Of a DNA stretch of 64,000 bases, positions 39,952 through 51,327 are shown in pieces. The DNA comes from an uncultured Glaciecola sp. (GTDB taxonomy: Bacteria; Pseudomonadota; Gammaproteobacteria; Enterobacterales; Alteromonadaceae): positions 1 through 64,000 of the forward strand of contig CAJQOP010000048.1 of the NCBI GenBank assembly GCA_905479945.1, written 5' to 3'. The translations under genes and the position numbers were made by a program. Each line of letters begins with the position of its first letter. Positions within the stretch are counted from its first letter, which is position 1. A model generated the notes under the pieces. That model did not search any database, was not told the DNA's origin, and saw only the letters and a list, made by a program, of their open reading frames with translations.

Positions 39952-41550
39952 TGTCACAACAAGCACATCAGTAATACCGTCGATGAAAATAGCGATGATC
40001 ACTCCGGTACAAAGGTGACTCTATTTTTCCTTAAGCTTAAAAAACTCGGGCATTTAATGACGTGTCTCGGTTTTCTGCTCCTGCTTACTTCGAGCGTTAG
40101 AATGGCTTTTGCCAACAACGATACTATTTTAAAAAGTAATGCTGCGGGGGAAAACATGTTGAGTGTAGAGGATATAAAATCCGATGTTGGCTTGCTCAAA
40201 AAAGCGTATAAAAGAATCCATCCGGGCTATACCCGATATACCAGTGAAGAAAAAATGACAAAAGCTTGGGACGACATAACTCAGCAAGCAGCAAACCAGA
40301 ACGGCATGCAAACTAAGCGTTTTTATATAGCTATTCAAAGTGTATTAAGCCTAATTAGATGTGATCACACTAAAGCGAATCTGCCAAAGGTCATGAAGCA
40401 ATACCGTGATATAAACCCAGTATACTTGCCTTTTCGTTGGACTTGGATCGATGGCAGAGCATTTGTTACTGTTAGCGACAATCAAGGGCTGTTGAATATC
40501 CACGATGAAATACTGAGTATTGATGGTGAGCCAATCCAAACCATGGTTGAAAAAGTGCTGCCGCTTATTCCATATGACGGCTACACAGCATGGTCTCGCA
40601 ACTCGGGTATTGCCGAGTCCCTAGAATTTAAGGGCGGTGCCTTTGATCACTTTGGCTCCTTGATGTGGGAAACTAAACCAGAAGTAATTATAAATATAAA
40701 AACAAAACAAGGCGATATTACTGCCCACACTATGCAGCGTCTGAACTATAAAGAATATACAGCGCTTGCAGGTAAAAACCCTTCGTTTGAAAATTTCAAA
40801 GACGCCATTACATTTGAGCGCATCGGAGAAAGGGTAGCTTATCTAAAAGTAGATACCTTCGTTAACTATCGTAATCCAGTCGATCCGGCAGACATGTATG
40901 ATCCTATTTTTAAGACGATTCAGCAAGAAAACCGTAATGTGCTGATCCTTGATTTACGCAACAATGGTGGCGGTTCGTCTGATGCTAGCCAAGGTTTACT
41001 TGCAAACCTCATTGCAAAGAAAATGAAGTACAAGCTTGATATGTATGTCAATACATTGGAATTTCAGGATATTCGTCCTCACTTGTGGACTTGGGATGAT
41101 CGAGCATTGGATCCAAGCTGGATTGGTTTTAGTAAAAATGACAACAACACATATTCACTGCGTTCTTGGTTCACCGATGAACTCGATGTCGTAAAACCAG
41201 CTAAATATGCATTTAATGGCAAAATTATCGCGCTAACAAGCAACAATAATTCATCTGGAAGCACAAACCTACTTTCCGTTATTCACTCAACTGGACGAGT
41301 TAAACTTATTGGAGAGAAAACAGGTGGCAGTGCTGAAGGGGCGACGGCAGGTGTGCTATTTACGTTGACCTTACCTAAGTCAAAAATTACTACACGCATT
41401 CCATTTTTTCGTTTTAAAAATAACGTAAAATCATTTACACAAGGTATGGGCTTGTTACCTGACGTTGAAGCTGCAATGACTGCAGAAGCACTATTGAATG
41501 GGCAAGACCCAGCTTTGTTTGAAGCTTTGAAATATGCCAACGATAATTAG
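39904..41550 (+). CDS. S41 family (tail-specific-protease-like) peptidase
   Basis: VLILDLRNNGGGSSDASQGL, SNNNSSGSTNLLSV, GEKTGGSAEG. Start could be 39883 (TTG) or a later ATG. Confidence 0.85.
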   Translation: MNASINASINTSISAFCHNKHISNTVDENSDDHSGTKVTLFFLKLKKLGHLMTCLGFLLLLTSSVRMAFANNDTILKSNAAGENMLSVEDIKSDVGLLKKAYKRIHPGYTRYTSEEKMTKAWDDITQQAANQNGMQTKRFYIAIQSVLSLIRCDHTKANLPKVMKQYRDINPVYLPFRWTWIDGRAFVTVSDNQGLLNIHDEILSIDGEPIQTMVEKVLPLIPYDGYTAWSRNSGIAESLEFKGGAFDHFGSLMWETKPEVIINIKTKQGDITAHTMQRLNYKEYTALAGKNPSFENFKDAITFERIGERVAYLKVDTFVNYRNPVDPADMYDPIFKTIQQENRNVLILDLRNNGGGSSDASQGLLANLIAKKMKYKLDMYVNTLEFQDIRPHLWTWDDRALDPSWIGFSKNDNNTYSLRSWFTDELDVVKPAKYAFNGKIIALTSNNNSSGSTNLLSVIHSTGRVKLIGEKTGGSAEGATAGVLFTLTLPKSKITTRIPFFRFKNNVKSFTQGMGLLPDVEAAMTAEALLNGQDPALFEALKYANDN

Positions 41551-41640
41551 CATTTGAGTGTCGAAATAACAGCCGGCTATTGCAGCATGACTTATTGGAT
41601 TGGGCCATTCTGGTAGCGTCGGCTCGTTCGAAATATAAAT

Positions 41641-41670
41641 ATGTTTTATTATGTTTTGTTATGTTTAGCT
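41641..41670. repeat. 10-bp tandem repeat (3 units)
   Basis: ATGTTTTATT/ATGTTTTGTT/ATGTTTAGCT. Confidence 0.7.
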
Positions 41671-41693
41671 ATCCAAAATATTGAATTAACCAA

Positions 41694-42998
41694 TTATTTC
41701 AATATTAAAACTGTTTGTAATATCGCAATACTACGAATCGATACAGCTTGAATTTTATCCATATCAATAGGTACCGCTACGACCTGATAAGATACCTTAT
41801 CATTTTGTATAAGGTAGTCAACGTGACCAGCCGGCTCACCGTTAATGTTCCATCCGGTCACTCTAAATTGTACTTCCAAGCCCTGAGAGTTTGAATAACT
41901 GCCCTTATGAATTTTTAATATCTTTTTATTGTCTACAATAGACTTATAGTATTTTTCAATAGCTCTCCATTTTTTCTCAAAACTCTTGAATCTGGGCACC
42001 TCTGCCGCTTCAATGTAAAAATCGAGCGTTTCACCAGTCCATCCAACCAATAGCTTAGCGCTTCCTTCTTCGATGGCTTGAAATGTAAGGTCTTCTCCTT
42101 CCGGAAAGGAGATTGAAAGATGAGACGCGAGATTGGCTCCTTGCTCGGTAAAAAGCTCGCCTATACCTGCTGTAACTCTCGCTGTGTATGTATTAATAGC
42201 ACTTTCAAACCCACTTATGAATGCATCTTGATACAACTGCATATTAGGCTCTTGGATTGCCTTATGATATTGCTCAATTTCCGCCTTATTAAACTGCTTC
42301 AGAGCGTTTAATAAGAACAGTGTGCTTTGTTCCTCCACTGCACTATTCAATTGTTTAGTAAGCTCGGGCGTCATCATGTTTGGATTACTAACAATTTCAG
42401 CAAAGGGACGATTAAGTTTTTTCACCACACTTTGTACTACAAGCATTATATTTTTTTGAGTACTAAAAATAAGGCGATTTGTATCTGCGCTTGCTAGGAT
42501 ATGTTGAACTGAAGCGTTGCGGTTAGTATCCTGCAGGAGCTGCTCTGCATTTTGCTGCATTTGTTTCAACGCTTCTTCGGAAGCGCCTGCCTGCAAAGCC
42601 AAAACAATCCTCTTACCTAATTCAGATTCGAACCAAACAAGTAAATCCGCAGCTTGTTCTTCAGATAGGGTTTCTTTTAGGACACGTCTAAATTCATCAC
42701 TAATTAGGTCCGCACTATTTATTTTTTCAACTTCATAAAATATTGCTTCAAGTTGATTATCAGTGGCATAAATACTCTCAGGGTCAACAGCTGCAAGTTG
42801 TGTAATTAGGTTTGTTGAAAACCCTTTTGTTTGAAACTCAAACCCAGACGCCTCAACCAATTTATCCATAGTTGTTTGTGTTAGCTCTGCGGCAGACGTT
42901 TTAGCCACTAAGGAAACAAATACAATACTCGTAATAACAAGCAATTTACTTAACACTTTCAAATTAAATCCTTTTATTAGTTTTGTCGGAATGTTCAT
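41694..42998 (-). CDS. Hypothetical secreted protein, DUF2059-like segment
   Basis: 434 aa, signal peptide, LKETLSEEQAADLLVWFESELGKRI-type repeats. Confidence 0.6.
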   Translation of the reverse strand: MNIPTKLIKGFNLKVLSKLLVITSIVFVSLVAKTSAAELTQTTMDKLVEASGFEFQTKGFSTNLITQLAAVDPESIYATDNQLEAIFYEVEKINSADLISDEFRRVLKETLSEEQAADLLVWFESELGKRIVLALQAGASEEALKQMQQNAEQLLQDTNRNASVQHILASADTNRLIFSTQKNIMLVVQSVVKKLNRPFAEIVSNPNMMTPELTKQLNSAVEEQSTLFLLNALKQFNKAEIEQYHKAIQEPNMQLYQDAFISGFESAINTYTARVTAGIGELFTEQGANLASHLSISFPEGEDLTFQAIEEGSAKLLVGWTGETLDFYIEAAEVPRFKSFEKKWRAIEKYYKSIVDNKKILKIHKGSYSNSQGLEVQFRVTGWNINGEPAGHVDYLIQNDKVSYQVVAVPIDMDKIQAVSIRSIAILQTVLILK

Positions 42999-43063
42999 TG
43001 CTGAAAAACAACTTATGCCAGCTTGCAGTAATTGCTTAAATCAACCTGCTTTCTAATCGCCGG

Positions 43064-43972
43064 TCAATGTCCCTTATGAAATATTTGGTTTTCTAGGGTG
43101 TGACCATTAACTAGTTGCCGGTATTGCCATCCTTGTTGATGACAGCATTTTAAGAGCTCGATATCGAAGGCGTCAGCTGATTTAACATATTCAATTACAT
43201 ATTCCTTAGACTGGCTCATATAGACGCGTTGAACCATTGGCAACTGTTGAAGATACTGCTCAACGCTGGGGTATTCTTGCGCCAACTGCAAGGTAATAAA
43301 GTGTTTTGCATCGCCCACTTGTGTTCGCGCGTTATGCTCGCTCAAAATACCTTTATCCAAGTGCAGTACTTGACCACACAAACGTTCTAGCTCACTTAAG
43401 TCATGAGAACTTAAAATGAAAGTTGTTTGCTCGCTCAATGAACTCACCAACTCCCTGACTTCGCGGGCATGAATGGGATCAAGTCCCGCTGTGGCTTCAT
43501 CAAGCATGACTATTTCCGGTTCGCCAATTAGCGCTTGTGCAATCGTTACTCTCTTGCGCATACCATGAGATAAATCTTTTGGTCGCTGATTCGCTACATC
43601 GCTTAAGCCGACAAGTTCAAGTACTCGTTCACTTTCTTGCTTGGCTTTTGTTTTAGTCAAACCTTGTAGTTGAGCATAAAAAGTCAGCTGATGGATAATG
43701 CTGAATCTCGGGTCCAACTGAGCATCTTGTGGAAGCGCAGTTAATTTACCAAATAGATCTGAACTGCCCGCAGGACTATCCAAAATTCGTAATTGGCCGG
43801 CACTAGGAAAGATGTATCCGCACAAAAGGCTGAATAAGGTGGTTTTGCCCGCTCCATTGGGGCCAACAAGCGCTACAGGGGCCCCTGTTTGTATTTCAAA
43901 GCTAACATTATTGAGCGCCACCTTAGACCCGTATTGCTTAGTTAAACCAGATGCACTTATCACTGTGCTCAT
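43064..43972 (-). CDS. ABC transporter ATP-binding protein
   Basis: GPNGAGKTTLF, LSHGMRKRVTIAQALIGEPEIVMLDEATAGLDP. Start at internal ATG (MSTVIS) overlapping the permease stop. Confidence 0.93.
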   Translation of the reverse strand: MSTVISASGLTKQYGSKVALNNVSFEIQTGAPVALVGPNGAGKTTLFSLLCGYIFPSAGQLRILDSPAGSSDLFGKLTALPQDAQLDPRFSIIHQLTFYAQLQGLTKTKAKQESERVLELVGLSDVANQRPKDLSHGMRKRVTIAQALIGEPEIVMLDEATAGLDPIHAREVRELVSSLSEQTTFILSSHDLSELERLCGQVLHLDKGILSEHNARTQVGDAKHFITLQLAQEYPSVEQYLQQLPMVQRVYMSQSKEYVIEYVKSADAFDIELLKCCHQQGWQYRQLVNGHTLENQIFHKGH

Positions 43973-44805
43973 ATTGAACTCCTTGCAAATACACGTTCTG
44001 CCAAAATTAGTAATACCAAAGCTTGCACCAGAGGAAAGCCAATACTGAGCAACACACCTGCATTTTGTCCTGCCATTTGGTCTAATTGATAGCCGGGAAA
44101 TATAACACTCAACGAATCCAAAGCGGGGATCTGCCAAGATAATAAACCTAGAATAATATTCCCTCCTGCAAAAAACAGAATAGCAAAGACAATAGCTAAT
44201 CTAGCTGAACTGGCAAAGGTGTTTAGAAAGCTCATTAAGGCAATAAAAGGCATTACCGTAACAACAAGGTAAGCGAATAATAGTGAAATACGTGATAATG
44301 CTGATGCAAAAAGCGTCGGATCACGGTACGACAGCATCGCCAGCGTCGCGAACAAAGTAAGCAACAAAAGCACAGCTAAAATGAGTACTTGGCCAAGGAA
44401 GCGCCCGAATATGATTTCGGCTCGTGTGGCTCTCAGCGTCAAAAATCGCAAAGTTCCCCGTTGCTTGTCACCCACGGTTTGATCACTGCATAAGAACAAG
44501 CAAAAACAGGGAAAACTGTAGAGAGCTATTAGCCAATAAACGGCCAACTCAGCTTCCGGCCACGTTAACAATTGACTCAAACCTGCGGCACCGAATATCG
44601 ATTCAACAAAGTCGGCTACGTTACGAGAGTCAAGTAAAGATACCGCTTGCCCCACTGGATAACGTAAAATTAAAAACCAACAAATCGCAAATGCTACTAC
44701 AGCAAGTAAACCACGCTTCGTCAAAAATAGTCTTACCAACTCAAATCGTGCAATATTTGCTAGCCGTTTGGGGTGCAATGGCGTAACTCCTAATTTTGAA
44801 TCCAA
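43969..44805 (-). CDS. ABC transporter permease
   Basis: 278 aa, about 6 TM segments, ABC-2-type; DQTVGDKQRGTLRFLTLRATRAEIIFGRF. Confidence 0.85.
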   Translation of the reverse strand: MDSKLGVTPLHPKRLANIARFELVRLFLTKRGLLAVVAFAICWFLILRYPVGQAVSLLDSRNVADFVESIFGAAGLSQLLTWPEAELAVYWLIALYSFPCFCLFLCSDQTVGDKQRGTLRFLTLRATRAEIIFGRFLGQVLILAVLLLLTLFATLAMLSYRDPTLFASALSRISLLFAYLVVTVMPFIALMSFLNTFASSARLAIVFAILFFAGGNIILGLLSWQIPALDSLSVIFPGYQLDQMAGQNAGVLLSIGFPLVQALVLLILAERVFARSSI

Positions 44806-44860
44806 AATAATGGCATTACACTAAGCGTAAACTAATGGAATTACCACAAAAAAACGGTCA

Positions 44861-45523
44861 TTAATCCGACTTTAAACCTCTACAGTTTGGCTGCTTCAGC
44901 ATGATTACTCCCAACCAGGAAAACCACACTATCTGACCTAAGCCAAAAATCTCTGTCAACACGTCGGCGGGATAAACGGTGAGAATACCTGCACCGCCGA
45001 TAAATAAACCTAGATAGTTGAGTATTTTAGGAAACTCATTTGACCTCAAGGCTGCAATACTTAATAAAGTTAGCCATAGTCCGCCAACAACTTCATTGCC
45101 ACCGCCCAAACCTTCAACTACAGCAATAATAGCCAACCATACCGTCATCGCTTGCTCAGGATCCGTAACTGAAAGTTCGACAACAGCGCCCAATCCTATG
45201 TTTGCAATCATTCCACTGGCAATGATAAGGCCGACCCAAACTATGCCAAATACTGTAGCAAGCTGCGTCACAGCTGATGCATTACCTTTAAGACGATTAT
45301 GAAGCGCCAACACCAATACAGCCAATAAAACGCCAAATATGACATAGATAATCATGTTAACAATAGACAAAATGGTTTGATTGTCAGCTAAAAAGGCGAA
45401 TTTTTGTATCGTGGCTGCGTCCGAAGGGAAGTCCCAAATTACACCAAAAAATACAAACGCCGAAATGTAAATAAGAGCTTCACAAAGTGCTGCAACACCC
45501 CCTATTTTTTGTAGGTTATTCAC
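44861..45523 (-). CDS. DUF4386-like membrane protein
   Basis: 220 aa multi-TM; architecture and LYISAFVFFGV motif. Confidence 0.7.
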   Translation of the reverse strand: MNNLQKIGGVAALCEALIYISAFVFFGVIWDFPSDAATIQKFAFLADNQTILSIVNMIIYVIFGVLLAVLVLALHNRLKGNASAVTQLATVFGIVWVGLIIASGMIANIGLGAVVELSVTDPEQAMTVWLAIIAVVEGLGGGNEVVGGLWLTLLSIAALRSNEFPKILNYLGLFIGGAGILTVYPADVLTEIFGLGQIVWFSWLGVIMLKQPNCRGLKSD

Positions 45524-45782
45524 TGCTTATTTCCTATCATTTGCAAACGACTAACGCTACCACGGAAATGTATTGCTATTGGTATTAATATGTAACAAAA
45601 CTGCTTTCGATAAGATTAATTGCTTGAAAAAACGAGATACAAAATAGATCTCAAATCGAATACTAGGTTCGCCACTATTCATAACATTATGTAATGCTTC
45701 TCTGGTATAATGCTGAAATATAAAAGCGTGATATAACGCCAACATTTTGCAAAATGTCCATTTTAAGAAAATAGAGAAACTA

Positions 45783-48113
45783 ATGCCAACGATTCAGCCA
45801 GCCTCCAGAAAAACCGAAACGCCAAGAATGAAGGCTGACCGAGGACTATTTTCCTTTCCGAAATACTGGGCGGAATGTTTTGATCCAGCGCCTTTTTTGC
45901 CAATGTCGCGCCAAGAGATGAACCAGCTAGGTTGGGATAGTTGCGATATCATTATTGTTACAGGTGACGCTTATATCGATCACCCCAGCTTTGGCATGGC
46001 TGTTATTGGACGCACACTTGAAGCACAAGGCTTTCGTGTAGGTATTATTTCTCAACCTGATTGGCATTCCAAAGACGACTTTATGCAATTAGGCGAGCCC
46101 AATTTATTTTTTGGCGTTACCTCCGGCAACATGGACTCCATGATTAATCGTTACACTGCTGAGCGAAAACTTCGCCATGATGATGCTTACACAGCGAATA
46201 ACGAAGGTGGTAAACGTCCCGACCGTGCAGTGACGGTTTACACCCAACGATGCAAAGAAGCCTATAAAAAACCTGTGGTTATTGGTGGTATTGAAGCGAG
46301 TTTGCGCCGCATAGCACATTATGATTATTGGTCGGATAAAGTGCGCCGCTCAGTTTTGTTTGATTCAAAAGCCGACATGCTGATGTTTGGCAACGCCGAA
46401 CGCCCTCTACTAGAGATGGCGCATAGGTTTGCTGCCGGCGAAACAATCGATCAAATGCAAGATATTCGAGGTACAGCAGTTATTCGCAGAGAGCCCCTTC
46501 CGGGCTGGCAAGGCGTTAATTCCACACATGTTGATAGCATCGGTAAAATTGAACCCATTATCAGTCCTTATGAAATGATTGAAGATAAATGTGCAATTCA
46601 ATCCGAGGAAGAAAAACAAGCAGCTATTGATGCTGAAAAAGCTAAGCCTATTGTCATCCAGCCGTTCACATCAAAAACCAAACGCCGTAAGCCTTGGGAA
46701 AAAACTTACGTTTTGCTGCCTCCTTACGATGTTGTAAGAGCTGAGAAGACTCACTATGCCCATACATCACGTATATTGCATCAAGAAACAAATCCTGGCT
46801 GTGCTCGTGCCTTAGCGCAACGCCATGGCGACCGAATCATTTGGATCAATCCACCTGCTTTTCCACTAGAAACTGAAGAAATGGATGCCATATTCGACTT
46901 GCCCTACGCTCGCGTTCCGCACCCTAGTTATGGCAAGGCCAAAATTCCTGCTTATGACATGATAAAAACCTCAGTAAATATTATGCGAGGCTGTTTTGGT
47001 GGCTGTACTTTCTGTTCAATAACCGAGCATGAAGGTCGGATCATTCAAAGTCGTTCAGAGGAATCGATTCTTCGAGAAATTGAAGAAATTCGCGACAAAG
47101 TACCCGGTTTTACCGGCGTTATTTCAGACCTTGGCGGCCCAACTGCAAACATGTATAAATTGCGCTGTAAGAGTCCTAAAGCAGAACAAACTTGCAGGCG
47201 TTTATCCTGTGTTTGGCCTGACGTCTGCGGGCACTTAGATACCGATCAAACTCCGACGGTTGAGCTTTACAAGAAAGCGCGGAAAGTTGAAGGCGTTAAG
47301 AAAGTATTAATTGCCTCCGGCGTTAGATATGACTTAGCCATTCTAGATCCCAATTATGTAAGAGAACTAGTGACGCATCATGTGGGTGGCTATTTAAAAA
47401 TAGCACCAGAGCATACTGAAAAAGGTCCTTTGGACAAAATGATGAAGCCAGGCATGGGAACCTATGATCGCTTCAAAGAGATGTTCGACAAATACACCAA
47501 AGAGGCCGGCAAAGAGCAGTTTTTAATTCCGTACTTCATTTCTGCTCACCCAGGAACAAAAGACGAAGACATGTTGAATTTAGCGCTTTGGTTAAAAGAA
47601 CGCGACTTCAAGCTTGATCAAGTTCAAAACTTCTATCCCTCGCCTATGGCGAATGCCACCACCATGTATCACACATACAAAAACCCGATACATAAAGTAA
47701 ATCATAAAAGTGAAATAGTTGAGGTTCCAAAAGGCGAGATCCATCGTCGTTTGCATCGCGCTATGTTGCGCTATCATGATCCAGCTAACTGGCCACTATT
47801 ACGCAAAACTCTCGTAGAAATGGGGAAAGGTCACCTTATCGGTAATGGCCCTAAATGTTTAGTTCCGTTCGAGGGCCGCAATGAATTAAAAGGTAGCGAG
47901 CAACGCGATTTTGCAAAGCGTTCATCTAACAAGGCGTTTGCCAAAGGGAAACAAGCACAAACACCTAAGCATCAAAAAGGGCTTACTCGCTTTAGTGACA
48001 ATCAGCCGCATAATGATACTGCCAGAGCAGAAAGAGCTAGAGCAGAAAGAGCTAGAGCAGAAAACGCTAGCGCTAAGAGCAGCAAGCGTAAACCGAAGTC
48101 TAAGCAGCATTAA
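45783..48113 (+). CDS. YgiQ family radical SAM protein
   Basis: [42 protein letters not shown] at 45783 preferred over the track start. Confidence 0.95.
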   Translation: MPTIQPASRKTETPRMKADRGLFSFPKYWAECFDPAPFLPMSRQEMNQLGWDSCDIIIVTGDAYIDHPSFGMAVIGRTLEAQGFRVGIISQPDWHSKDDFMQLGEPNLFFGVTSGNMDSMINRYTAERKLRHDDAYTANNEGGKRPDRAVTVYTQRCKEAYKKPVVIGGIEASLRRIAHYDYWSDKVRRSVLFDSKADMLMFGNAERPLLEMAHRFAAGETIDQMQDIRGTAVIRREPLPGWQGVNSTHVDSIGKIEPIISPYEMIEDKCAIQSEEEKQAAIDAEKAKPIVIQPFTSKTKRRKPWEKTYVLLPPYDVVRAEKTHYAHTSRILHQETNPGCARALAQRHGDRIIWINPPAFPLETEEMDAIFDLPYARVPHPSYGKAKIPAYDMIKTSVNIMRGCFGGCTFCSITEHEGRIIQSRSEESILREIEEIRDKVPGFTGVISDLGGPTANMYKLRCKSPKAEQTCRRLSCVWPDVCGHLDTDQTPTVELYKKARKVEGVKKVLIASGVRYDLAILDPNYVRELVTHHVGGYLKIAPEHTEKGPLDKMMKPGMGTYDRFKEMFDKYTKEAGKEQFLIPYFISAHPGTKDEDMLNLALWLKERDFKLDQVQNFYPSPMANATTMYHTYKNPIHKVNHKSEIVEVPKGEIHRRLHRAMLRYHDPANWPLLRKTLVEMGKGHLIGNGPKCLVPFEGRNELKGSEQRDFAKRSSNKAFAKGKQAQTPKHQKGLTRFSDNQPHNDTARAERARAERARAENASAKSSKRKPKSKQH
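48021..48080. repeat. 15-bp tandem repeat at the 3' end of ygiQ-like gene
   Basis: GCCAGAGCAGAAAGA/GCTAGAGCAGAAAGA/GCTAGAGCAGAAAAC/GCTAGCGCTAAGAGC. Confidence 0.85.
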
Positions 48114-48162
48114 TTAATGGCGCTTTTTACGCTATTCAATATATGCATGCGATGTAGCTATT

Positions 48163-48552
48163 ATGACGAATGAAAAATCCAACATAGGCAAAAACCCACC
48201 TGGTATAAAGCGTTTGCCGCGCGCCATTTTATGCTCATTAAAAGGCTACAAAGCGGTATGGAAGTATGAATCGGGGTTTAGGCAATACGCAGTAATATCT
48301 TTGCTTTTAAGCTCATTTAGTTTTTACATAGCGCAATCGTTAACGCATTGGTTTTTACTGATCATGTGTTTGGTTTTTTTACTATTTGCTGAAATAGTAA
48401 ACTCAGCAATAGAGGCTGTAGCAGACGCCACCATGCCTGAATATAACGAATTGATTGGCAGAGCCAAAGACTTAGGCTCTGCTGGGGTTTTCACTGCCGT
48501 ACTGCTGGCAGTTGTAGTTTGGGCTGTGTCAATTTATCAGTATTTCAGTTAA
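48163..48552 (+). CDS. dgkA: Diacylglycerol kinase
   Basis: EIVNSAIEAVADATMPEYNELIGRAKDLGSAGV. Confidence 0.93.
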   Translation: MTNEKSNIGKNPPGIKRLPRAILCSLKGYKAVWKYESGFRQYAVISLLLSSFSFYIAQSLTHWFLLIMCLVFLLFAEIVNSAIEAVADATMPEYNELIGRAKDLGSAGVFTAVLLAVVVWAVSIYQYFS

Positions 48553-48560
48553 TAAATTGA

Positions 48561-48602
48561 AAGCAACATTACGCAAGCAACATTAAGCAAGCAACATTAC
48601 GC
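48561..48602. repeat. 14-bp tandem repeat (3 units)
   Basis: AAGCAACATTACGC/AAGCAACATTAAGC/AAGCAACATTACGC. Confidence 0.9.
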
Positions 48603-48727
48603 GCGCATTTTTTGGTTTCTGATTGCCATCGAGCGCTTCACCTGTGGCACTGATCATCTCATGGCCTATTTTAACTTGAGCTTGTAGCTTTGCATGACTT
48701 AACTAAATAAAAAAGTAAATGTATGGT

Positions 48728-49165
48728 CTAACTTTCGTGCATGCGCACTGCGAGCACATCTTGTTTGACGCCGTGTAGCACCGCATTTGCAGTTGATCCA
48801 AGAAGAATTTTAATGCCGCTTCTGCCATGAGTGCCAATTACAATAAGATCAGCTTCATTTTCATTTGCTATTTGCTTTATTTCATCAGGAATATCACCGG
48901 TTTTAACATGAACATTTTTATTGTTAATGCCAAATTTGTCTGCAATTTCCTCTAATCGTTTTGTGGCAATACCTACGGCTTCAAAATCACTTATTGAATT
49001 GTATTCAGCTCCGTATAAAAATGGTTGGATATAGATTACAGGCATGGATACATAAACTAAACTGAGGTCGTCAGGTGATTGACATACCGATAGCGCCCGC
49101 TTGATCACGTTCTCATGCTCGGCATTAAAATCTATTGCGACTATAATTTTTTTGTAATAGCTCAT
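48728..49165 (-). CDS. Universal stress protein (UspA family)
   Basis: IIVAIDFNAEHENVIKRAL...ADLIVIGTHGRSGIKILLGSTANAVLH. Confidence 0.92.
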   Translation of the reverse strand: MSYYKKIIVAIDFNAEHENVIKRALSVCQSPDDLSLVYVSMPVIYIQPFLYGAEYNSISDFEAVGIATKRLEEIADKFGINNKNVHVKTGDIPDEIKQIANENEADLIVIGTHGRSGIKILLGSTANAVLHGVKQDVLAVRMHES

Positions 49166-49235
49166 GATTCACACTCCGTCATTACTTGCTTTAATTTTTT
49201 CGTGTAGTTACTTTAACAAATCAACATTTCAAGAT

Positions 49236-49251
49236 TTTGACCTAAGTCAAA
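49236..49251. promoter_or_regulatory. FNR-type box upstream of uspA-like gene
   Basis: TTTGAC-CTAA-GTCAAA, perfect 6-bp arms. Confidence 0.65.
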
Positions 49252-49278
49252 GATAGCTTAAGCCACGACTTTAAAAGA

Positions 49279-50685
49279 CTACTGAAGTAAAGAGCCCTTT
49301 ACTTTAATCTGGGGCGAATCACCGCTCTCTCGCACACCAATAGTGAAATTTTCATGCAGTACTCCTGCTTGAAACATAGTCGCGCGGTTGGCAGGCTGAA
49401 TTGAGACATACTTAGCGCTTTTTGCGGGCAGGACATCAAGCATTTTTTGCGTCACTACTACAATGCCATCGTTGCTAACTCGAAAACCTCGTTTAAGGTC
49501 TTCTCTTAGATCTACTCCTATTTTGAAGTTATCCGGAATGCAACAATCATGGTCGATGATCGCACGTTGGATAAGTGCATTATTTCCAATTGTTACGTTT
49601 GGCAATAAAATCGATTCGGTAATATACGCGTTGTTTTTGATTTTTGTATTTTCGAAAACCAAAGAGCTCCTTATTTGGCAAGGATAAATCTCACAGCCTG
49701 TTGATAACAATGAGTTTATAGTGTTGCCATTTGCATTGTATTCATCATTAACAAATTTTACCGGGGGTAAGCAACTTGGTGCGCTCCAAATTGGCCATTC
49801 AGAATCATTAAGACTTATTGGAGGTTTATTACCCAATAGCGCGACATTTGCTTTCCAATAAGCATCTATTGTTCCGACATCTCGCCAATACGGCGCATCG
49901 TTTGAATCTAGTGAACAAAAACGAAAGGCATACAACTTGTTATCTGAGATCAGTTTTGGAATGATGTCCTTGCCGAAATCATGTTCCGACTTGAGGTCTA
50001 AAGCGTCTTGTTGCAGGAGTCTAATTAGAATATCAGTATTGAACACATAATTTCCCATAGATGCTAAAACGTGGCTAGGCTTATCAATTAGGCCTTTGGG
50101 ACTAGTTGGTTTTTCTTCAAATGATATTATTTGGTCATCGCTGTTAACATTGACTACACCAAATTGCCCAGCAGCTTTATGAATTGGCACTTCAATGCAG
50201 GATACCGTCAAGTCGGCTCCACTTTGAACATGTTGCTCGAGAATATTACGATAGTCCATTTTGTAAATATGATCGCCAGAAAGAATCAAAACATATTTAG
50301 GCATCGCGGACTTTATGAACTCAATATTCTGGAATAAAGAATCAGCCGTTCCTCTATACCAATCTTTCTTAGAATGTTGGGAGGCAGGCATTATCTCGAG
50401 AAACTCGCCAAAATGTTGATTAAACTTCGCCCATCCAGTTACAAGGTGGTGAATCAAACTTTGTGCCTTATATTGCGTCAACACGCCAATTTTTTTGAAT
50501 CCAGAGTTTACGCAATTAGAGAGCGGAAAATCGATAATTCGGTAGCCACCACCAAATTCAAGAACGGGTTTTGCACGTGACTCTGTTAGCTCGTGCAAGC
50601 GACTCCCCTGACCTCCTGCTAAAAGCATAACTAGCGTGTCATTTGTGAGCCGATTTAGGTTTGTACTATTTGAAGATGTCATAGT
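49279..50685 (-). CDS. glgC: Glucose-1-phosphate adenylyltransferase
   Basis: LAGGQGSRLHELTESRAKPVLEFGGGYRIIDFPLSNCVNSG; start MTSSNST preferred (track ORF to 50730). Confidence 0.95.
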   Translation of the reverse strand, partial: TMTSSNSTNLNRLTNDTLVMLLAGGQGSRLHELTESRAKPVLEFGGGYRIIDFPLSNCVNSGFKKIGVLTQYKAQSLIHHLVTGWAKFNQHFGEFLEIMPASQHSKKDWYRGTADSLFQNIEFIKSAMPKYVLILSGDHIYKMDYRNILEQHVQSGADLTVSCIEVPIHKAAGQFGVVNVNSDDQIISFEEKPTSPKGLIDKPSHVLASMGNYVFNTDILIRLLQQDALDLKSEHDFGKDIIPKLISDNKLYAFRFCSLDSNDAPYWRDVGTIDAYWKANVALLGNKPPISLNDSEWPIWSAPSCLPPVKFVNDEYNANGNTINSLLSTGCEIYPCQIRSSLVFENTKIKNNAYITESILLPNVTIGNNALIQRAIIDHDCCIPDNFKIGVDLREDLKRGFRVSNDGIVVVTQKMLDVLPAKSAKYVSIQPANRATMFQAGVLHENFTIGVRESGDSPQIKVKGSLLQ

Positions 50686-50846
50686 GGACCCCTCTGATGT
50701 ATTTAAATAACAACTCAGACTCTGCAACAAAAAATAGATTTTTTAGCCTGTGATAAACACGTATTCGATAAATTGAATTTGCTGCTGAAAGTAGCTAATT
50801 TAAATTTGCTAGACTTACTATTAGACATGACTGACAGAATTAAAAC

Positions 50847-50860
50847 TTGATCGAGGTCAA
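50847..50860. promoter_or_regulatory. FNR-type box upstream of glgC
   Basis: TTGAT-CGAG-GTCAA. Confidence 0.55.
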
Positions 50861-50871
50861 CTAAGGCAAGA

Positions 50872-51327
50872 CTAGCAAGCAGCGCCATCTAAACAAATTC
50901 TAACCGCTAGTACATCTTGCTTTGCATTGTTAAGCACCGAACTAGCAGTCGCTCCTAAAAGAGCACTAAACCCTTTGCGCTTTTGTGTACCAATAATGAT
51001 CAGGTCAGCAGCAATATCAATCGCTAAACGATGGATTTCTTCTGCTATATTCCCAATGGGCAAGTAAAATTGGCCTAGCGGAAGCGCCATATCCGAAGCA
51101 ATTTCGCCTAGCCTTCTTTTGGCTTGACCTTGTATTTCAGCAACATAGTCGCTGCCAACACAGCTAATATAAGGCTGAAAGTAAATTTTGGGTAAGGTCA
51201 CAAAGACCAAGTGGATTTGACTTGGATTTGCAGCAATACGCAATGCCCTTTGAAGCAGAAGGTCGTATTCGGAATAAACATCTATAGCAATAAGAATGCG
51301 TTGATAATTCATAATCTCTCGCTCCAA
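50872..51327 (-). CDS. Universal stress protein (UspA family)
   Basis: ILIAIDVYSEYDLLLQRALRI...ADLIIIGTQKRKGFSALLGATASSVL. Confidence 0.9.
   Translation of the reverse strand: MEREIMNYQRILIAIDVYSEYDLLLQRALRIAANPSQIHLVFVTLPKIYFQPYISCVGSDYVAEIQGQAKRRLGEIASDMALPLGQFYLPIGNIAEEIHRLAIDIAADLIIIGTQKRKGFSALLGATASSVLNNAKQDVLAVRICLDGAAC

Noticed and set aside
43973-44137. N-terminal extension of the ABC ATPase ORF
   Set aside because: Lies inside the permease gene in another frame; the internal ATG at 43972 overlaps the permease stop and starts a normal ABC N-terminus.
48561-48602. Possible CRISPR-like direct repeats
   Set aside because: 14-bp units directly adjacent with no spacers; simple tandem repeat.
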